NCBI GenBank assembly: GCA_017620475.1
Contig: JAFZQI010000019.1
Coordinates: 1 to 62,415, forward strand
Direction: 5' to 3'
Length of the DNA stretch: 62,415 nt
Source: Clostridiales bacterium
Lineage (GTDB): Bacteria; Bacillota; Clostridia; Saccharofermentanales; Saccharofermentanaceae
Shown: in pieces, positions 8,087 to 18,808 of the stretch
Numbering within the stretch: position 1 is the stretch's first letter
How the letters are laid out: every line of letters begins with the position of its first letter
The notes under the pieces: generated by a model
What the model was told of the DNA's origin: nothing
Seen by the model: only the letters and a program-made list of their open reading frames with translations
Database searches by the model: none
Made by a program: the position numbers and the translations under genes

Positions 8087-8593
8087 ATGAGCATATGTGC
8101 AATCGTTGCAGTAGATAAGAATTGGGGAATCGGGAATAAGGGCAGGCTTTTGATCAGCATACCGGAAGACCAGAAGGATAACTTCAAGGTCAAAACCCTG
8201 GGCCATCCTGTGATCTACGGGCGTAAAACACTGGAAACCTTTCCTTCCGGAAGGCTCCTTCCGGGTAGAGAGAATATCATTTTGACGCGGAATCCGGATC
8301 TTCGGGTGGAAGGTGCGACGGTTATGCACTCTGTGGATGAGGTGCTGAAGTATGCCGAAAAGAATCCGGAAGAAGTTCTCTTCATTATCGGCGGAGAACA
8401 GATCTATGCACAGTTTCTTCCTTATTGCGATAGTTGTATAGTGAGTAAAATCGATCATGAATTTGAGGCAGATGCCTTTTTCCCGGATCTTGATAATCTC
8501 AAAGACTGGAAAGTGACCAGAATCGAAGCCACCGTTCATTCGGTAAAGGGCGTAGACTTTGAAATATGGACGTATTCACGCGTCACTAAGTGA
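8087..8593 (+). CDS. folA: dihydrofolate reductase
   Basis: Reduces dihydrofolate to tetrahydrofolate with NADPH. The 168-residue product is the standard length and shows the family motifs ICAIVAVDKNWGIGNKG at the N-terminus, GRKTLETFP near residue 48 and IIGGEQIYAQF near 105. I use the ATG at 8087 because AAGGTG precedes it, the family normally starts with MSxxxIVA, and a TATACT box at 8031-8036 would place the transcription start downstream of the longer in-frame start at 8012. No thyA neighbour is seen. Confidence 0.94.
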   Translation: MSICAIVAVDKNWGIGNKGRLLISIPEDQKDNFKVKTLGHPVIYGRKTLETFPSGRLLPGRENIILTRNPDLRVEGATVMHSVDEVLKYAEKNPEEVLFIIGGEQIYAQFLPYCDSCIVSKIDHEFEADAFFPDLDNLKDWKVTRIEATVHSVKGVDFEIWTYSRVTK

Positions 8594-8606
8594 TTTTCAC
8601 ATCGTG

Positions 8607-8668
8607 ATGTTGCACAATTTTGAAATGTGCAACATGCACAAATAAAATCGTTTCGATATGTGCAACGT
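8607..8668. promoter_or_regulatory. three TGTGCAAC motifs upstream of the 8785 gene promoter
   Basis: ATGTTGCACA (8607-8616) and TGTGCAACAT (8626-8635) form an exact inverted repeat with a 9-nt spacer. A third copy, TGTGCAACGT (8659-8668), starts 33 bp after the second, about three helical turns. The array ends 14 bp before the -35 box, an arrangement typical of an activator or repressor site. The binding protein is unknown. Confidence 0.6.
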
Positions 8669-8682
8669 CTACAAAACAATCG

Positions 8683-8711
8683 TTGACTCTTCCAGGCGGT
8701 AAAGCTATAAT
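8683..8711 (+). promoter_or_regulatory. strong promoter of the 8785 gene
   Basis: TTGACT (8683-8688), 17-bp spacer, TATAAT (8706-8711). Confidence 0.88.
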
Positions 8712-8784
8712 GAACTCGCAAGGTCAGAAAAGACCATGCAAGGAAAAAGGAAAAAGAAACTCATTATTTAAGGAGGTAGTCACC

Positions 8785-9051
8785 ATGAAGGCTTTTAACA
8801 TGAGCAATGTAGATGTTCACCAGTTTATGCAGGCACTTGATTCCTGTTCCGGCGATGTAATGCTTATTACCGATGAAGGTGACAAGTTTAATCTGAAGAG
8901 CAAGCTCAGCCAGATCACAGGTCTGATGAAGCTGATCGAGGGCGGTAAGCTCGTAAGTGCGAAGATCTACTGCTCCAACCAGGAAGATGAAGCATTGCTG
9001 TTCAGACTGAATCTTTTCGGAACAGTAGAAGACGTCGAGAGCATCGGCTGA
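8785..9051 (+). CDS. short conserved protein of unknown function (88 aa)
   Basis: A small, probably cytoplasmic protein with an alternating alpha/beta pattern and no signal peptide or membrane helix. I recall similar proteins of about 85 residues in Clostridia, sometimes mis-named as polyA polymerase, but no function is established. The ATG at 8785 is chosen over upstream starts because AAGGAGG (8770-8776) precedes it and the promoter is at 8683-8711. It has its own strong promoter, an upstream motif array and its own terminator (9111-9147), so it is an independently controlled single gene and probably well expressed. Confidence 0.85.
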   Translation: MKAFNMSNVDVHQFMQALDSCSGDVMLITDEGDKFNLKSKLSQITGLMKLIEGGKLVSAKIYCSNQEDEALLFRLNLFGTVEDVESIG

Positions 9052-9110
9052 TCCTACCCGGATTCGATTGCCGGCAAAGGACATCCTTTGCTAAATCATC
9101 TTGAATTGTG

Positions 9111-9147
9111 CAGGACCATAGCGGATTCCGTTATGGTCCTGTTTTTC
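9111..9147 (+). terminator. terminator after the 8785 gene
   Basis: CAGGACCATA (9111-9120) pairs with TATGGTCCTG (9132-9141), followed by TTTTTC. A small extra hairpin (GCAAAGGA/TCCTTTGC, 9074-9091) precedes it. Confidence 0.9.
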
Positions 9148-9215
9148 TTTACACTTTCTTAGTACATTTCTCTTTGGTTGAGGCTATAATGTTTTTTCAG
9201 GAGGGGTGGCCGACA

Positions 9216-10055
9216 ATGATAAAAGAAATCAAAGTGAATCTGTATCGGGTCTTCCGATCGAAGTCTTTTTATATCATAGTCAGCATTTTGATTATCGGCG
9301 CATTATTATCTTCGCTTTTACTGAAGTTTTGCGCGGATGATCCATTTCAATTCTTTTCGGAGTTCAGTAAAGAAATTATGGAAGGCGTGACGGACGAGGA
9401 AGAACGCGCCACTTACGGTTCGCTGCTCTCGAGCATAGACAGATTTCGAGAAATGAACAATCTTACCGGTGTAATGAGGCTTTCAGTATGCTCTGAACTG
9501 GTCTGCTTTCTGCATTGTATCTTTGTATCTTTGTTTGTGGCCGGTGAGTTTAAATCGAGATTTCATGTGAATCATTATTCTTTGACTGCTGATCCGGGCA
9601 AAATCGTTTTCCTTGAATGGCTGACGCTGATTTCAGTGATCATTCTTGTGGAGGTTGTCTGTTACTGCGCAGCCCTTGGACTTGCGGTAGCCCTTTGTAA
9701 TACTTTCACTTTTGACGATGTATCCCAAATGCTGGGCTGTGGTGCAATTATGCTGGGGGTTATTATTGCACATTCATCTTTTGCTTTCATGATTTCATAT
9801 ATTCGGAAAGCTTCACCGCTTGCGATCGTGCTTAGTTCACTTTTCACATTCGGCGTATTAGATCTGGTTTTCGCGATCGGATCCATCTGGATCCCTTGGT
9901 TTCAGTATCTGGCGCTGAACAGCACTGTTTCTGCACTTGGACTTCTGACGATGCAGCAAACGGAAATGATCGGCGTGGGGATCGCAATTGTCGGCTATAT
10001 CGCAGTTTTCCTCAGCATTACCATGGTTGTTGCGGCCAAACGTGATCCATACTAA
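9216..10055 (+). CDS. ABC-2-type permease-like membrane protein
   Basis: The 279-residue protein has about six hydrophobic helices, the first at residues 17-36 after a short basic cytoplasmic start, then a roughly 70-residue hydrophilic loop and a helix cluster to the C-terminus. This is the ABC-2 permease pattern (one helix, large loop, five helices). No ATPase gene is adjacent, so the partner, if any, lies elsewhere. The ATG at 9216 follows AGGAGGGG, and a TATAAT box sits at 9185-9190. The ORF could be extended upstream but that part is noncoding by context. The substrate is unknown. Confidence 0.7.
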   Translation: MIKEIKVNLYRVFRSKSFYIIVSILIIGALLSSLLLKFCADDPFQFFSEFSKEIMEGVTDEEERATYGSLLSSIDRFREMNNLTGVMRLSVCSELVCFLHCIFVSLFVAGEFKSRFHVNHYSLTADPGKIVFLEWLTLISVIILVEVVCYCAALGLAVALCNTFTFDDVSQMLGCGAIMLGVIIAHSSFAFMISYIRKASPLAIVLSSLFTFGVLDLVFAIGSIWIPWFQYLALNSTVSALGLLTMQQTEMIGVGIAIVGYIAVFLSITMVVAAKRDPY

Positions 10056-10069
10056 CGAGATGCATTTTG

Positions 10070-10078
10070 TGGTATAAT
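10070..10078 (+). promoter_or_regulatory. extended -10 promoter element
   Basis: TGG followed by TATAAT forms an extended -10 box upstream of the 10113-15364 pair. No clear -35 box is seen. Confidence 0.55.
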
Positions 10079-10112
10079 ATTAACTCACGAAATTGTTGTC
10101 TTGGGAGATTTT

Positions 10113-10952
10113 ATGATCAACTATCTATACAATGCCAGAGATATTGCTGCTTACTTTAAGTGGGCCGGGGTTTCGTCCCATCAGGAGAAAGAGTATCTGC
10201 ATTATATTTTCCAGATCGGCAGGGATATTCTGGCTAAACCGCTGACCTATGATTACGATGAGTTTGAGAAAGCCGTATACCGTGATCTGTATTATCTGTG
10301 GTCGGAGGGTTTTGAGAATGAGTATTCCGATATTGCTACGATCGCACCTAAAGGGGCTGTTTCTCTGATCTGTGACCAGGAGTTCATTACACTGGAATCC
10401 TACATGAAACTTCTGGCTCTTCATTTGATATTCTCACGGAATCTTCCCTATGTACATGTGAACTTTACTGGACTGATGCTTCCGCTGGGCTTGAAAGGTG
10501 ATTTTGTCGATTACGAGAGAAATGTTGTTATTGCCTGTGAGACACTGCATCTTGTGACTCAGGATGTCTTTTCCCAGCCTTTCGACCTGCATCTGGGTAT
10601 CCCGGATGAGATGCTTTGCCTTTGCCTTGAACCTGAATTCCGCAAGAGCTTAGCGTCTCATGATGATTTCCGCAAGCGCTTCATCAAACAGGCTGCGTCC
10701 CGTCTTCAGGAACTGAAAAAGACTTCCGCGGAAATACAGGAGAAAGAGGAGAAGAAAAAACAAAGACTTCTCAAGCGAAAACTGGCAAGAGAAGCGGCCA
10801 AAGCAGAAAAAGAAGCACAGAAGGCAGCGGCTTCAAAAGCCGGAGATTCCAAGGATAAGAAGAAATCAGAAGGAGAAACGGATAAGAAATCCTGCTCTGC
10901 GAGTCGTGTGACAAAAAAGAAAGAAAAGAAAGAGAAGAAGTCAGAAGGATAA
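10113..10952 (+). CDS. unrecognised protein with a Lys-rich C-terminal tail
   Basis: The 279-residue protein has an alpha-helical body (about 1-195) with many aromatic residues, then a helical and highly charged Lys/Glu/Ala-rich tail (about 195-279) that is probably disordered or coiled-coil. Such a tail could bind nucleic acid or ribosomes, but that is inference only. The ATG at 10113 follows GGGAG at a short spacing; the TTG at 10101 is an alternative. The stop lies 5 bp before the giant activase gene, so the two are almost certainly cotranscribed and may work together. Confidence 0.75.
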   Translation: MINYLYNARDIAAYFKWAGVSSHQEKEYLHYIFQIGRDILAKPLTYDYDEFEKAVYRDLYYLWSEGFENEYSDIATIAPKGAVSLICDQEFITLESYMKLLALHLIFSRNLPYVHVNFTGLMLPLGLKGDFVDYERNVVIACETLHLVTQDVFSQPFDLHLGIPDEMLCLCLEPEFRKSLASHDDFRKRFIKQAASRLQELKKTSAEIQEKEEKKKQRLLKRKLAREAAKAEKEAQKAAASKAGDSKDKKKSEGETDKKSCSASRVTKKKEKKEKKSEG

Positions 10953-10957
10953 CGTTC

Positions 10958-13900
10958 ATGGAAAGCATATTGAACATGGGCCTGGATATCGGGTCCACTA
11001 CCATTAAGATCGTATTAACAGAAGGCGAGGATATCGTCTATTCCGAGTACAGGAGACATCATTCGGATATTGCAGGTGAGCTGCTGGGTGCTTTTGAAGA
11101 GGTAGATAAGAAGTACCCGGGGCTTCGTACACGCGTGCAGATCACCGGATCAGGCGGACTTTCCGTGGCAAAATGGCTGGGCCTTGACTTTGTTCAGGAA
11201 GTGATTGCAGAGACGGTTGCCATCTCCAAGTATCATCCTGAGACTGATGTCATTATCGAACTTGGCGGCGAAGATGCAAAGATCACATACCTGCATCCGG
11301 TGCCGGAACAGCGTATGAATGGTACATGTGCCGGCGGAACGGGCGCATTTATCGACCAGATGGCCACACTCCTGCGTACGGATGCAGATGGCCTTAATGA
11401 AATGGCAAAGTCATATACTACGCTTTATACGATTGCTTCACGGTGCGGAGTGTTCGCTAAGAGCGATCTTCAGCCTCTTATTAATGAGGGTGCGGCTAAA
11501 GAGGATCTGGCGGCCTCGATTTTCCAGGCAGTTGTTAACCAGACTATCGCAGGTCTTGCGTGCGGACGTCCTATCCGCGGTCATATTGCTTTCCTGGGCG
11601 GTCCTCTGTTCTTTAATTCCGAGCTTCGTAAGGCTTTTGAACGTACGCTGGAGGAACAGGTAAAATCCTTCTGGATGCCGGACAATGCTCAGATCTATGT
11701 GGCTTTGGGTGCAGCACTGGGTGCCAGGGGAGAACCGGTATTGCTTTCAGATCTGATTTCTTCTTTTGCATCTAAGGAGGGTTTTGAACCCGATATTAAG
11801 AGGATTGCTCCGCTTTTTGCGAATGATCGGGAGAAAGAGCTTTTCGATGAAAGACATCAGAAGGCTACGTTGGATCTTTATCAGCTTTCTAAACAGAAGG
11901 GTCCCTGCTATCTTGGTATTGATGCGGGAAGTACAACCACGAAGGCAGTTCTTATTAACGAAGAAGGCCAGATGGTATACACGTACTATTCCAGTAACCA
12001 GGGAAATCCGGTAAAGAGTGCGGTGAATATCGTTAAGCAGCTCTATGAGCAGATGCCGCCGGAAACGTATATTGCGAACAGCTGTGTGACCGGATATGGT
12101 GAGAATATTATTCGGGCTGCGCTGGGCGTTGATCTGGGCGAAATCGAGACAATGGCCCATTTCCAATCGGCGAAGTATTTCTGTCCGGATGTTGACTTTA
12201 TCATCGACATCGGCGGTCAGGATATGAAGTGTATGAAGATCCGAAACGGAGTCATAGACTCCATCATGTTGAATGAGGCCTGCTCTTCAGGCTGCGGTTC
12301 CTTCATCCAGACCTTTGCCGAAAACCTCAATATGGACGCGCATACGTTTTCACTGGAAGCGCTGTCGGCGAAAAATCCGGTTGACCTGGGTACCCGTTGT
12401 ACGGTGTTTATGAATTCCAAGGTGAAACAGGCTCAGAAGGAAGGCGCTACTGTAGGCGATATTTCGGCCGGCCTTTCGTATTCCGTTGTTCGTAATGCCC
12501 TCTATAAGGTTATTAAGATCCGTGACACTCAGGAACTCGGAAAGAAGATCGTCGTTCAGGGCGGCACATTCCTTAATGATGCGATCCTGCGGTGCTTCGA
12601 GCTGATTTCCGGACGTGAAGTTATAAGGCCGAATGTGGCCGGCCTGATGGGTGCATTTGGTGCGGCTATTATCGCGAAGAAGCGTATTCCGAAGGATCAG
12701 AAAGTCTCCGGACTTCTTGGCCTTGAGGAACTCAACCGCTTCGATATGACAACAGAGATGGCAACGTGTCCTCTTTGTACGAACCATTGTAAATTGACCA
12801 TTTCCACATTCTCTAACGGGGAAAGATTTATCTCCGGTAACCGTTGTGAGCGCGGAGAAGGAAAAGAAAAGGCGAAGGAAACACTTCCGAATCTTATCAA
12901 CTATAAGTACATGCGTACATTCCGTTATAGGCCTTTGGCTAAGGATAAGGCCCCAAGAGGGGAGATCGGGATTCCGAGAGCGCTGAATATGTACGAGAAT
13001 TATCCGTTCTGGTTTACGGTTCTGACTGAACTCGGATTCTCGGTGGTGATCTCGCCTCGTTCAAATCACGCTCTGTTTGAGAAGGGTATGGATTCGATTC
13101 CCTCTGAGAGCGTATGTTATCCGGCGAAACTGGTACACGGTCATATCGAGAGCCTGATCGAGAAGGGCATCAAGACGATCTTCTATCCGGATGTTCCGTA
13201 TGAGAAGGAAGAAAACCCGAATTCCGGCAATCATTTCAACTGCCCGATCGTGGCCTCTTATCCGGAAGTGATCCGCAATAATCTGGAGAATATTCAGGAT
13301 AAAGGCATTAAATACCTCAATCCGTTCCTGCCGCTCGATAATGATGAGGCGCTGGCCGAACAGCTCGTGATTGCTTTTGCCGATTACGGCGTGACGAAGG
13401 ATGAGGCGGTTAAGGCCGTAGCTGCCGGCAATAAGGAATACGATGAATATAAAGCGGATATCCGGCGTAAAGGCCAGGAAGTCATCGAAGATCTTAAGAG
13501 GACCGGAGGAAAGGGAATTGTCCTTTCCGGACGTCCGTATCACACGGACCCGGAGATCAACCACGGTATTCCTGAAATGATCAATTCGTTAGGCCTTGCG
13601 GTATTAAGTGAAGACAGCGTTGCTGTTCCCGGAAGACTGGAACGTCCGATCCGAGTGATCGATCAGTGGATGTATCACACCCGCCTTTATGAAGCGGCCG
13701 CTTATGTGACCACGAATGATAATCTGGAACTCGTTCAGCTGACATCTTTCGGATGCGGTCTTGACGCCGTTACCTCGGATCAGGTGCAGGAGATACTGGA
13801 AGCCAAGGGGAAACTCTATACACTTCTTAAAATCGATGAAGTCAGCAATCTCGGTGCAGCGCGTATCCGTATGCGTTCTTTGAAGGTGGCCATGGATGAG

Positions 13901-15364
13901 CGTGAAGCCGCCCGTGCTGACGGAACAATGCCCAAGCGAGAGAAGAAATCATATACCATCAAGCGCGTTCCTTTCACAGAGGAGCATAAGAAGCGCCACA
14001 CGATCCTGGCACCGCAGATGGCACCGATTCAATTTGAATTTGTTGAAGCCGTGTTCCACAACCACGGATATAAGCTGAAGGTCCTTAAAGAGGCGACACA
14101 GGCGGACATCGAATGCGGATTGCGTTTTGTCAATAACGACGCATGTTTCCCGACGATTATTGTTGTGGGACAGATGATCAATGCGATCCTTTCGGGAGAT
14201 GTGGATCGGGACAATACCACCGTTCTCATTACCCAGACCGGTGGCGGATGCCGCGCGACCAACTATGTTGCTTTCCTTCGAAAAGCACTTCGTGAGGCGG
14301 GCTACGGTGATATACCGGTCATCGCTCTTTCGGTTCAGCAGTTTGAGAAGAATCCCGGTTTTAAGCCGACTCTGCCATTTATCAACAGTGCACTCCGGGC
14401 GATCTGCTATGGAGATATGCTTCAGACACTTCTTCTGCGTGTTCGTCCGTATGAGAAGGTCAAAGGTTCGGCCAATGCGCTGTATCAGTTCTGGAACCGC
14501 TGTGCCAAGCTCTTCTTCAACCCGAAAGAAAAGTTTGAGGATATCACGACCGAGTACATCATGGCGGAGGCCTGCAAGAACGCGCCGCTTTCGGATGAAG
14601 AGAAAAAAACCGTTGAAGATCTTCTTACTGAGCTTCACTGCAGTAAGATCGGCCGTCCGACTTCATATCGGCGCATGATCGATGCTACGATCGATACTTT
14701 CGACAGATTCCCGATGCTCGATATTCCGCGCAAACCGCGTGTTGGTCTCGTTGGTGAGATCCTCGTTAAGTTCCAGCCGGATGCCAATAACCACGCTGTG
14801 GATGTGGTTGAGCAGGAAGGCTGCGAGGCTGTAGTTCCGGGACTTCTGGATTTCTTCCTTTATTGTACGATGGGTCCGGTATGGGCGGCAGAGCATCTGG
14901 GAAGAAGTAAGAAAGAAGCATGGCTTTCCAACCGCGGTATCGATCTTTTACAGTCTTACCGAAGCCATATCGTTAAGAAATTGGCGCAAACCGGTAAATT
15001 CCAGCTTCCGGTCAGCATCCGTCACATGGCGGAGAAGGCGGAGAGCGTTCTTTCCTGCGGTAACAATAACGGAGAGGGCTGGTTCCTGACTGCTGAGATG
15101 ATCGAGCTTATCGAAAGCGGAGTTCCGAACATCATCTGCGCGCAGCCTTTCGCCTGCCTCCCGAATCACGTAACGGGTAAGGGAATGATCAAGGAACTGC
15201 GGCGTCAATATCCGCAATCGAATATTATTCCGATCGACTACGATCCGGGTGCCAGTGAGGCCAACCAGCTCAATCGTATTAAACTTATGGTCAGCACGGC
15301 ACATTACCGCGAACAGCAGAAAAACCAGGCTTCCGAGGAGAAGAAAGGACAGGAAGAGTCCTAA
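10958..15364 (+). CDS. giant acyl-CoA dehydratase activase (two activase domains plus HgdB-like part)
   Basis: The 1468-residue protein fuses two BadF/HgdC-type ASKHA ATPase domains with a C-terminal DUF2229/HgdB-like region. Phosphate-binding motifs are DIGSTT near residue 10 and DAGSTT near 322. In the first domain C124 (GTCAGG) and C163 (SRCGVF) match the two cysteines that hold the bridging [4Fe-4S] cluster in HgdC. A CPLCxxHC motif follows the second activase domain at about 606-611. Classical activases use ATP to drive one electron into 2-hydroxyacyl-CoA dehydratases; the role of this very long fused form is not settled. It lies in the cytoplasm and needs anaerobic conditions. It is paired with the gene at 10113. 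Confidence 0.88.
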   Translation: MESILNMGLDIGSTTIKIVLTEGEDIVYSEYRRHHSDIAGELLGAFEEVDKKYPGLRTRVQITGSGGLSVAKWLGLDFVQEVIAETVAISKYHPETDVIIELGGEDAKITYLHPVPEQRMNGTCAGGTGAFIDQMATLLRTDADGLNEMAKSYTTLYTIASRCGVFAKSDLQPLINEGAAKEDLAASIFQAVVNQTIAGLACGRPIRGHIAFLGGPLFFNSELRKAFERTLEEQVKSFWMPDNAQIYVALGAALGARGEPVLLSDLISSFASKEGFEPDIKRIAPLFANDREKELFDERHQKATLDLYQLSKQKGPCYLGIDAGSTTTKAVLINEEGQMVYTYYSSNQGNPVKSAVNIVKQLYEQMPPETYIANSCVTGYGENIIRAALGVDLGEIETMAHFQSAKYFCPDVDFIIDIGGQDMKCMKIRNGVIDSIMLNEACSSGCGSFIQTFAENLNMDAHTFSLEALSAKNPVDLGTRCTVFMNSKVKQAQKEGATVGDISAGLSYSVVRNALYKVIKIRDTQELGKKIVVQGGTFLNDAILRCFELISGREVIRPNVAGLMGAFGAAIIAKKRIPKDQKVSGLLGLEELNRFDMTTEMATCPLCTNHCKLTISTFSNGERFISGNRCERGEGKEKAKETLPNLINYKYMRTFRYRPLAKDKAPRGEIGIPRALNMYENYPFWFTVLTELGFSVVISPRSNHALFEKGMDSIPSESVCYPAKLVHGHIESLIEKGIKTIFYPDVPYEKEENPNSGNHFNCPIVASYPEVIRNNLENIQDKGIKYLNPFLPLDNDEALAEQLVIAFADYGVTKDEAVKAVAAGNKEYDEYKADIRRKGQEVIEDLKRTGGKGIVLSGRPYHTDPEINHGIPEMINSLGLAVLSEDSVAVPGRLERPIRVIDQWMYHTRLYEAAAYVTTNDNLELVQLTSFGCGLDAVTSDQVQEILEAKGKLYTLLKIDEVSNLGAARIRMRSLKVAMDEREAARADGTMPKREKKSYTIKRVPFTEEHKKRHTILAPQMAPIQFEFVEAVFHNHGYKLKVLKEATQADIECGLRFVNNDACFPTIIVVGQMINAILSGDVDRDNTTVLITQTGGGCRATNYVAFLRKALREAGYGDIPVIALSVQQFEKNPGFKPTLPFINSALRAICYGDMLQTLLLRVRPYEKVKGSANALYQFWNRCAKLFFNPKEKFEDITTEYIMAEACKNAPLSDEEKKTVEDLLTELHCSKIGRPTSYRRMIDATIDTFDRFPMLDIPRKPRVGLVGEILVKFQPDANNHAVDVVEQEGCEAVVPGLLDFFLYCTMGPVWAAEHLGRSKKEAWLSNRGIDLLQSYRSHIVKKLAQTGKFQLPVSIRHMAEKAESVLSCGNNNGEGWFLTAEMIELIESGVPNIICAQPFACLPNHVTGKGMIKELRRQYPQSNIIPIDYDPGASEANQLNRIKLMVSTAHYREQQKNQASEEKKGQEES

Positions 15365-15400
15365 GAATCGCCGATAATATAGAAGGCAGGAGAAGAAGAT

Positions 15401-18175
15401 ATGTCTGAAACCAAAAGATTGCTTCTTGTAGACGGAAACAGCATCATTAACCGGTCCTACTATGCGACAGCGGGAAGAAACAATCTGACTGCGCCGGACG
15501 GTACTCCGACCGGGGCGGTCAATATCTATCTCAATACTCTTGCCAAGTATATGGAAGAAGTCTCTCCGACTCATACCTGTACGCTTTTCGACCTCAAAGA
15601 GCCGACGTTCCGACACAAGGCATTTTCCGGGTACAAAGGAACCAGAAAAGGCATGCCTGACGATCTGGCGGCTCAAATGCCCGTGCTTAAGGAAGTTTTG
15701 GATGCGATGGGGTTCCCCAGATACGAGCAGGCAGGGCTGGAAGCCGACGACTTGATCGGTACGCTGAAGACCATGGCGGTCCAAGACGGTTTTGAAGTGT
15801 TTATCCTCAGTGGAGACAAGGATGATTTCCAGCTTATCGATGAGAAAACGAAGATCGTGATGCCGGTTACCAAGAAGGACGGAAGCAGCACAGACTACTA
15901 TGACGAAGTGCTTTTCGAGGAGAGGTACGGGATACCTTCTTCCGATTTTGTTACGGCAAAAGCACTGATGGGCGATAGTTCCGATAACATCCCCGGTGTC
16001 CGAGGGATCGGCGAGAAGGGCGCTATGGATCTGGTTCGGAAGTATAAAACCCTGGACGGAATCTATGAACACGTCGATGAGCTTTCTCCGAATCTTCGCG
16101 AGAAACTGCTCACTGATAAGGATAATGCGTATATGTCCCTGATGCTTTCGCGTATCGTCACGGACGCCGAACTGAACATTACGCTTGAGCAGCTGGTGCT
16201 GAATCCGATAGATATGCAGCAAACGGCCGCTTGTTTCTACAAATACGGTTTCCGTAGTCAGATGAAGAAATGGAATATTGATGAGACTGCGGTTTCCACT
16301 GATACTGCCATCGTTGAGGAAAGCGAAGAAGAGAAGGCATATCCCAAACTTTCCGGAAGTAAACCGCAGATCCTGCTGAATCCGGATGTGGAAACTGCTC
16401 TTTCCGGCTTGTTTGACCTTTTTTCGAAGGGAGAACCGATTGCGCTGGATCTGACAAATGAGCCCGTTATCGCCTTGGGAGTATCCGCTGTTCCGGATCA
16501 GGTGCAGGTGTGGACGGATATGGAAATGATCTCCCGGATCCTGCGGGATCTTAAGGATAAAGGAGTCGGATCCTCTCCTGAAAAAGCACCAGTCGGCTGG
16601 CGTATCAAAGACCACAGCAAGGTACTGGAAGAGCCGCTGGATTTCGAGCATGTCTTTGATGTGGAGATCGCGGCGTATGTATTGAACTATATTGAGGGGG
16701 CAAATCCTTCATTTGAGATGCTGGTTGAGCATTCAACAAGACGGCCTTTCCCTGTTTTAGAAGGATTTGCCGAGAATAAAGAGGAGAAGGGAAAGAAAAA
16801 CAGACAACAGGACTTCTTCTCTCTGATCGACGGGTTGGAAGGGTCTTCCGACCCGCAATTCACTGAAGAGGATTTTACGGACTTTGCCTATAGGATCCTG
16901 CTGATACGATTAGTTTCTTACTATCAGAAAGCCGAGATCTCAAGGCAGGGGATCGAGAAACTGATATATGAGATCGAGATGCCGCTGGTTATGGAACTTG
17001 ACCGTATGGAGCGCCGCGGTGTACTTGTCGATATCAAGAGGATCGATGAGCTTCACAAAGAATTCGATGCGAAGATCGGCGTGCTGGAGCAGGAAATCTA
17101 TGATTTGGCGGAGGAAGAATTCACGATACTTTCCCCCAAGCAGCTCGGCCGGATCCTCTTTGATAAACTTCAGCTTCCATCGGGAAAAAAACTGGTCAGC
17201 GGAGGGTATTCGACGAACTCGGAAGAGTTGGAGAAACTTCGCGACAAACATCCTATCATCGATAAGATACTCGAATACCGCCAGATTCAGAAGCTAGATT
17301 CGACTTTTGTGATGGGCCTTAAAAAGAGCATTTCCGATAAAGACGGAAGAGTACATACCACCTTCAGTCAGGCAATGACCAATACGGGGCGGCTTTCTTC
17401 ATCAGATCCGAATCTTCAGAATATTCCGATCCGAACGGATCTTGGAGGCCTGATCCGAAAGACCTTTGTCGCCAAAGAGGGATATGTGCTGATCGATGCA
17501 GACTATTCTCAGATCGAACTTCGCCTTCTGGCCTCCATATCTCATGATGAAGCGATGATCGATGCGTTCCTAAGCGGTACGGATATACATACAAAGACGG
17601 CGTGCGGTATTTTCGGATTGCCGCCTGAAATGATCGATCCGGGTATGAGAGCCGCGGCGAAACGCGTGAATTTCAGTATCGTATACGGAATAAGTGATTA
17701 CGGACTTTCCCAGGATCTGGGTATCGGCGTTTATGAAGCCCGACGTTATATCGACGAGTACTACCGCCAGTTCCCGACGATCAAACCCTGTCTTGAGGGA
17801 TTCAAGAAAGAGGGAAAAGAGAAGGGTTATGTCACGACGCTTTTCGGTAGAAGAAGAGTACTCAAGGAGCTGACCTCAGCTAACTATAACATCCGCAGCT
17901 TCGGCGAACGGGCGGCGATGAATACTCCGATCCAGGGGACAGCGGCGGATATCATTAAGCTTGCGATGAATCATGCATCGCAAGCATTGAAAGCACGCGG
18001 ACTCGATGCGGCTTTGATCCTCCAGGTTCACGATGAATTGATCGTTGAAGCCAAGAAAGAGCATGCAGAAGAAGCGGCAAAAGTCCTCCAGGAAGCGATG
18101 GAAAATGTGGTTCGGCTGGATGTTCCGCTCCTTGCGGAGGCCCGCATCGGAAATACTTGGGCGGAAGCACATTGA
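15401..18175 (+). CDS. polA: DNA polymerase I
   Basis: Removes RNA primers and fills repair gaps. The 924-residue protein has the N-terminal 5' nuclease domain (about 1-290, with GDKDDFQL and GDSSDNIPG), a central 3'-5' exonuclease fold (about 320-510) and a family A polymerase domain (about 550-924). Polymerase motif A (DADYSQIELR, D701) and motif C (QVHDELI, D878) are intact. The exonuclease domain lacks the metal-binding DxE motif: the equivalent position reads LDLTNE, so proofreading is probably lost, as in many Firmicutes. The ATG at 15401 follows AGGAGAAG. coaE follows after 24 bp, as is common. Confidence 0.97.
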   Translation: MSETKRLLLVDGNSIINRSYYATAGRNNLTAPDGTPTGAVNIYLNTLAKYMEEVSPTHTCTLFDLKEPTFRHKAFSGYKGTRKGMPDDLAAQMPVLKEVLDAMGFPRYEQAGLEADDLIGTLKTMAVQDGFEVFILSGDKDDFQLIDEKTKIVMPVTKKDGSSTDYYDEVLFEERYGIPSSDFVTAKALMGDSSDNIPGVRGIGEKGAMDLVRKYKTLDGIYEHVDELSPNLREKLLTDKDNAYMSLMLSRIVTDAELNITLEQLVLNPIDMQQTAACFYKYGFRSQMKKWNIDETAVSTDTAIVEESEEEKAYPKLSGSKPQILLNPDVETALSGLFDLFSKGEPIALDLTNEPVIALGVSAVPDQVQVWTDMEMISRILRDLKDKGVGSSPEKAPVGWRIKDHSKVLEEPLDFEHVFDVEIAAYVLNYIEGANPSFEMLVEHSTRRPFPVLEGFAENKEEKGKKNRQQDFFSLIDGLEGSSDPQFTEEDFTDFAYRILLIRLVSYYQKAEISRQGIEKLIYEIEMPLVMELDRMERRGVLVDIKRIDELHKEFDAKIGVLEQEIYDLAEEEFTILSPKQLGRILFDKLQLPSGKKLVSGGYSTNSEELEKLRDKHPIIDKILEYRQIQKLDSTFVMGLKKSISDKDGRVHTTFSQAMTNTGRLSSSDPNLQNIPIRTDLGGLIRKTFVAKEGYVLIDADYSQIELRLLASISHDEAMIDAFLSGTDIHTKTACGIFGLPPEMIDPGMRAAAKRVNFSIVYGISDYGLSQDLGIGVYEARRYIDEYYRQFPTIKPCLEGFKKEGKEKGYVTTLFGRRRVLKELTSANYNIRSFGERAAMNTPIQGTAADIIKLAMNHASQALKARGLDAALILQVHDELIVEAKKEHAEEAAKVLQEAMENVVRLDVPLLAEARIGNTWAEAH

Positions 18176-18199
18176 CGAAATAAAGGACAGGGAAAAGAA

Positions 18200-18808
18200 A
18201 TGTTTGTTTTAGGTATTACAGGTGGAATTGGCAGTGGCAAGAGCACGGTTTCCGGGTATTTCCGTGATCGTGGAATCGAAGTCCTCGACGCCGACGAGAT
18301 CTCGCGCCAGGTTACGGATGTGGGAGGTGTGGCTCTCCCGGAGATTGCGGAACTCCTCGGATCCCGCGCGATCAATGCCAGAGGTGCGCTGAATAGAAGT
18401 TATGTTGCGTCACTTGTTTTTTCTGAAAAGAATAAATTGGATAAACTGTCGGCGATCATTCATCACTACGTTCTATCGACGATTGGAGAAGAGATCGCCA
18501 AAGCGGCAGAAAAGAAAGTCAAACTCATCGTCCTGGATGTGCCGATTCCGGTTAAGCACGGATTTGTGGATGTATGTAATCAGATCTGGGTCGTAAGTTC
18601 CAGTGATTCGATCCGATTGGACAGACTTGTACTTCGCGGGATGGATCGAGAAGACGCAAAGAAACGTATGGCCATGCAGATGACCAGGGAAGAGTACGAA
18701 GAATTGGGTGATGTGATCCTGATTAATGACGGTACTCTCGAAGAACTCTACGAACAGATCGAACGTGCCGTTAAGGCCGAACTGAACGAAAGAGGAATAC
18801 GCCTATGA
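18200..18808 (+). CDS. coaE: dephospho-CoA kinase
   Basis: Catalyses the last step of coenzyme A synthesis, phosphorylation of dephospho-CoA. The 202-residue product starts with the P-loop GITGGIGSGKST (about residues 4-15) and has the DADEISRQV substrate segment and the basic lid region near 140. It follows polA in the same direction; the usual polA-mutM-coaE order lacks mutM here. Its stop overlaps the start of the next gene by ATGA. Confidence 0.96.
   Translation: MFVLGITGGIGSGKSTVSGYFRDRGIEVLDADEISRQVTDVGGVALPEIAELLGSRAINARGALNRSYVASLVFSEKNKLDKLSAIIHHYVLSTIGEEIAKAAEKKVKLIVLDVPIPVKHGFVDVCNQIWVVSSSDSIRLDRLVLRGMDREDAKKRMAMQMTREEYEELGDVILINDGTLEELYEQIERAVKAELNERGIRL

Noticed and set aside
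14948..16651. 567-residue open frame on the minus strand over the activase end and polA
   Set aside because: It is antisense to well-recognised genes, has no ribosome-binding site and no recognisable motif; the frame is open because of codon bias on the other strand.
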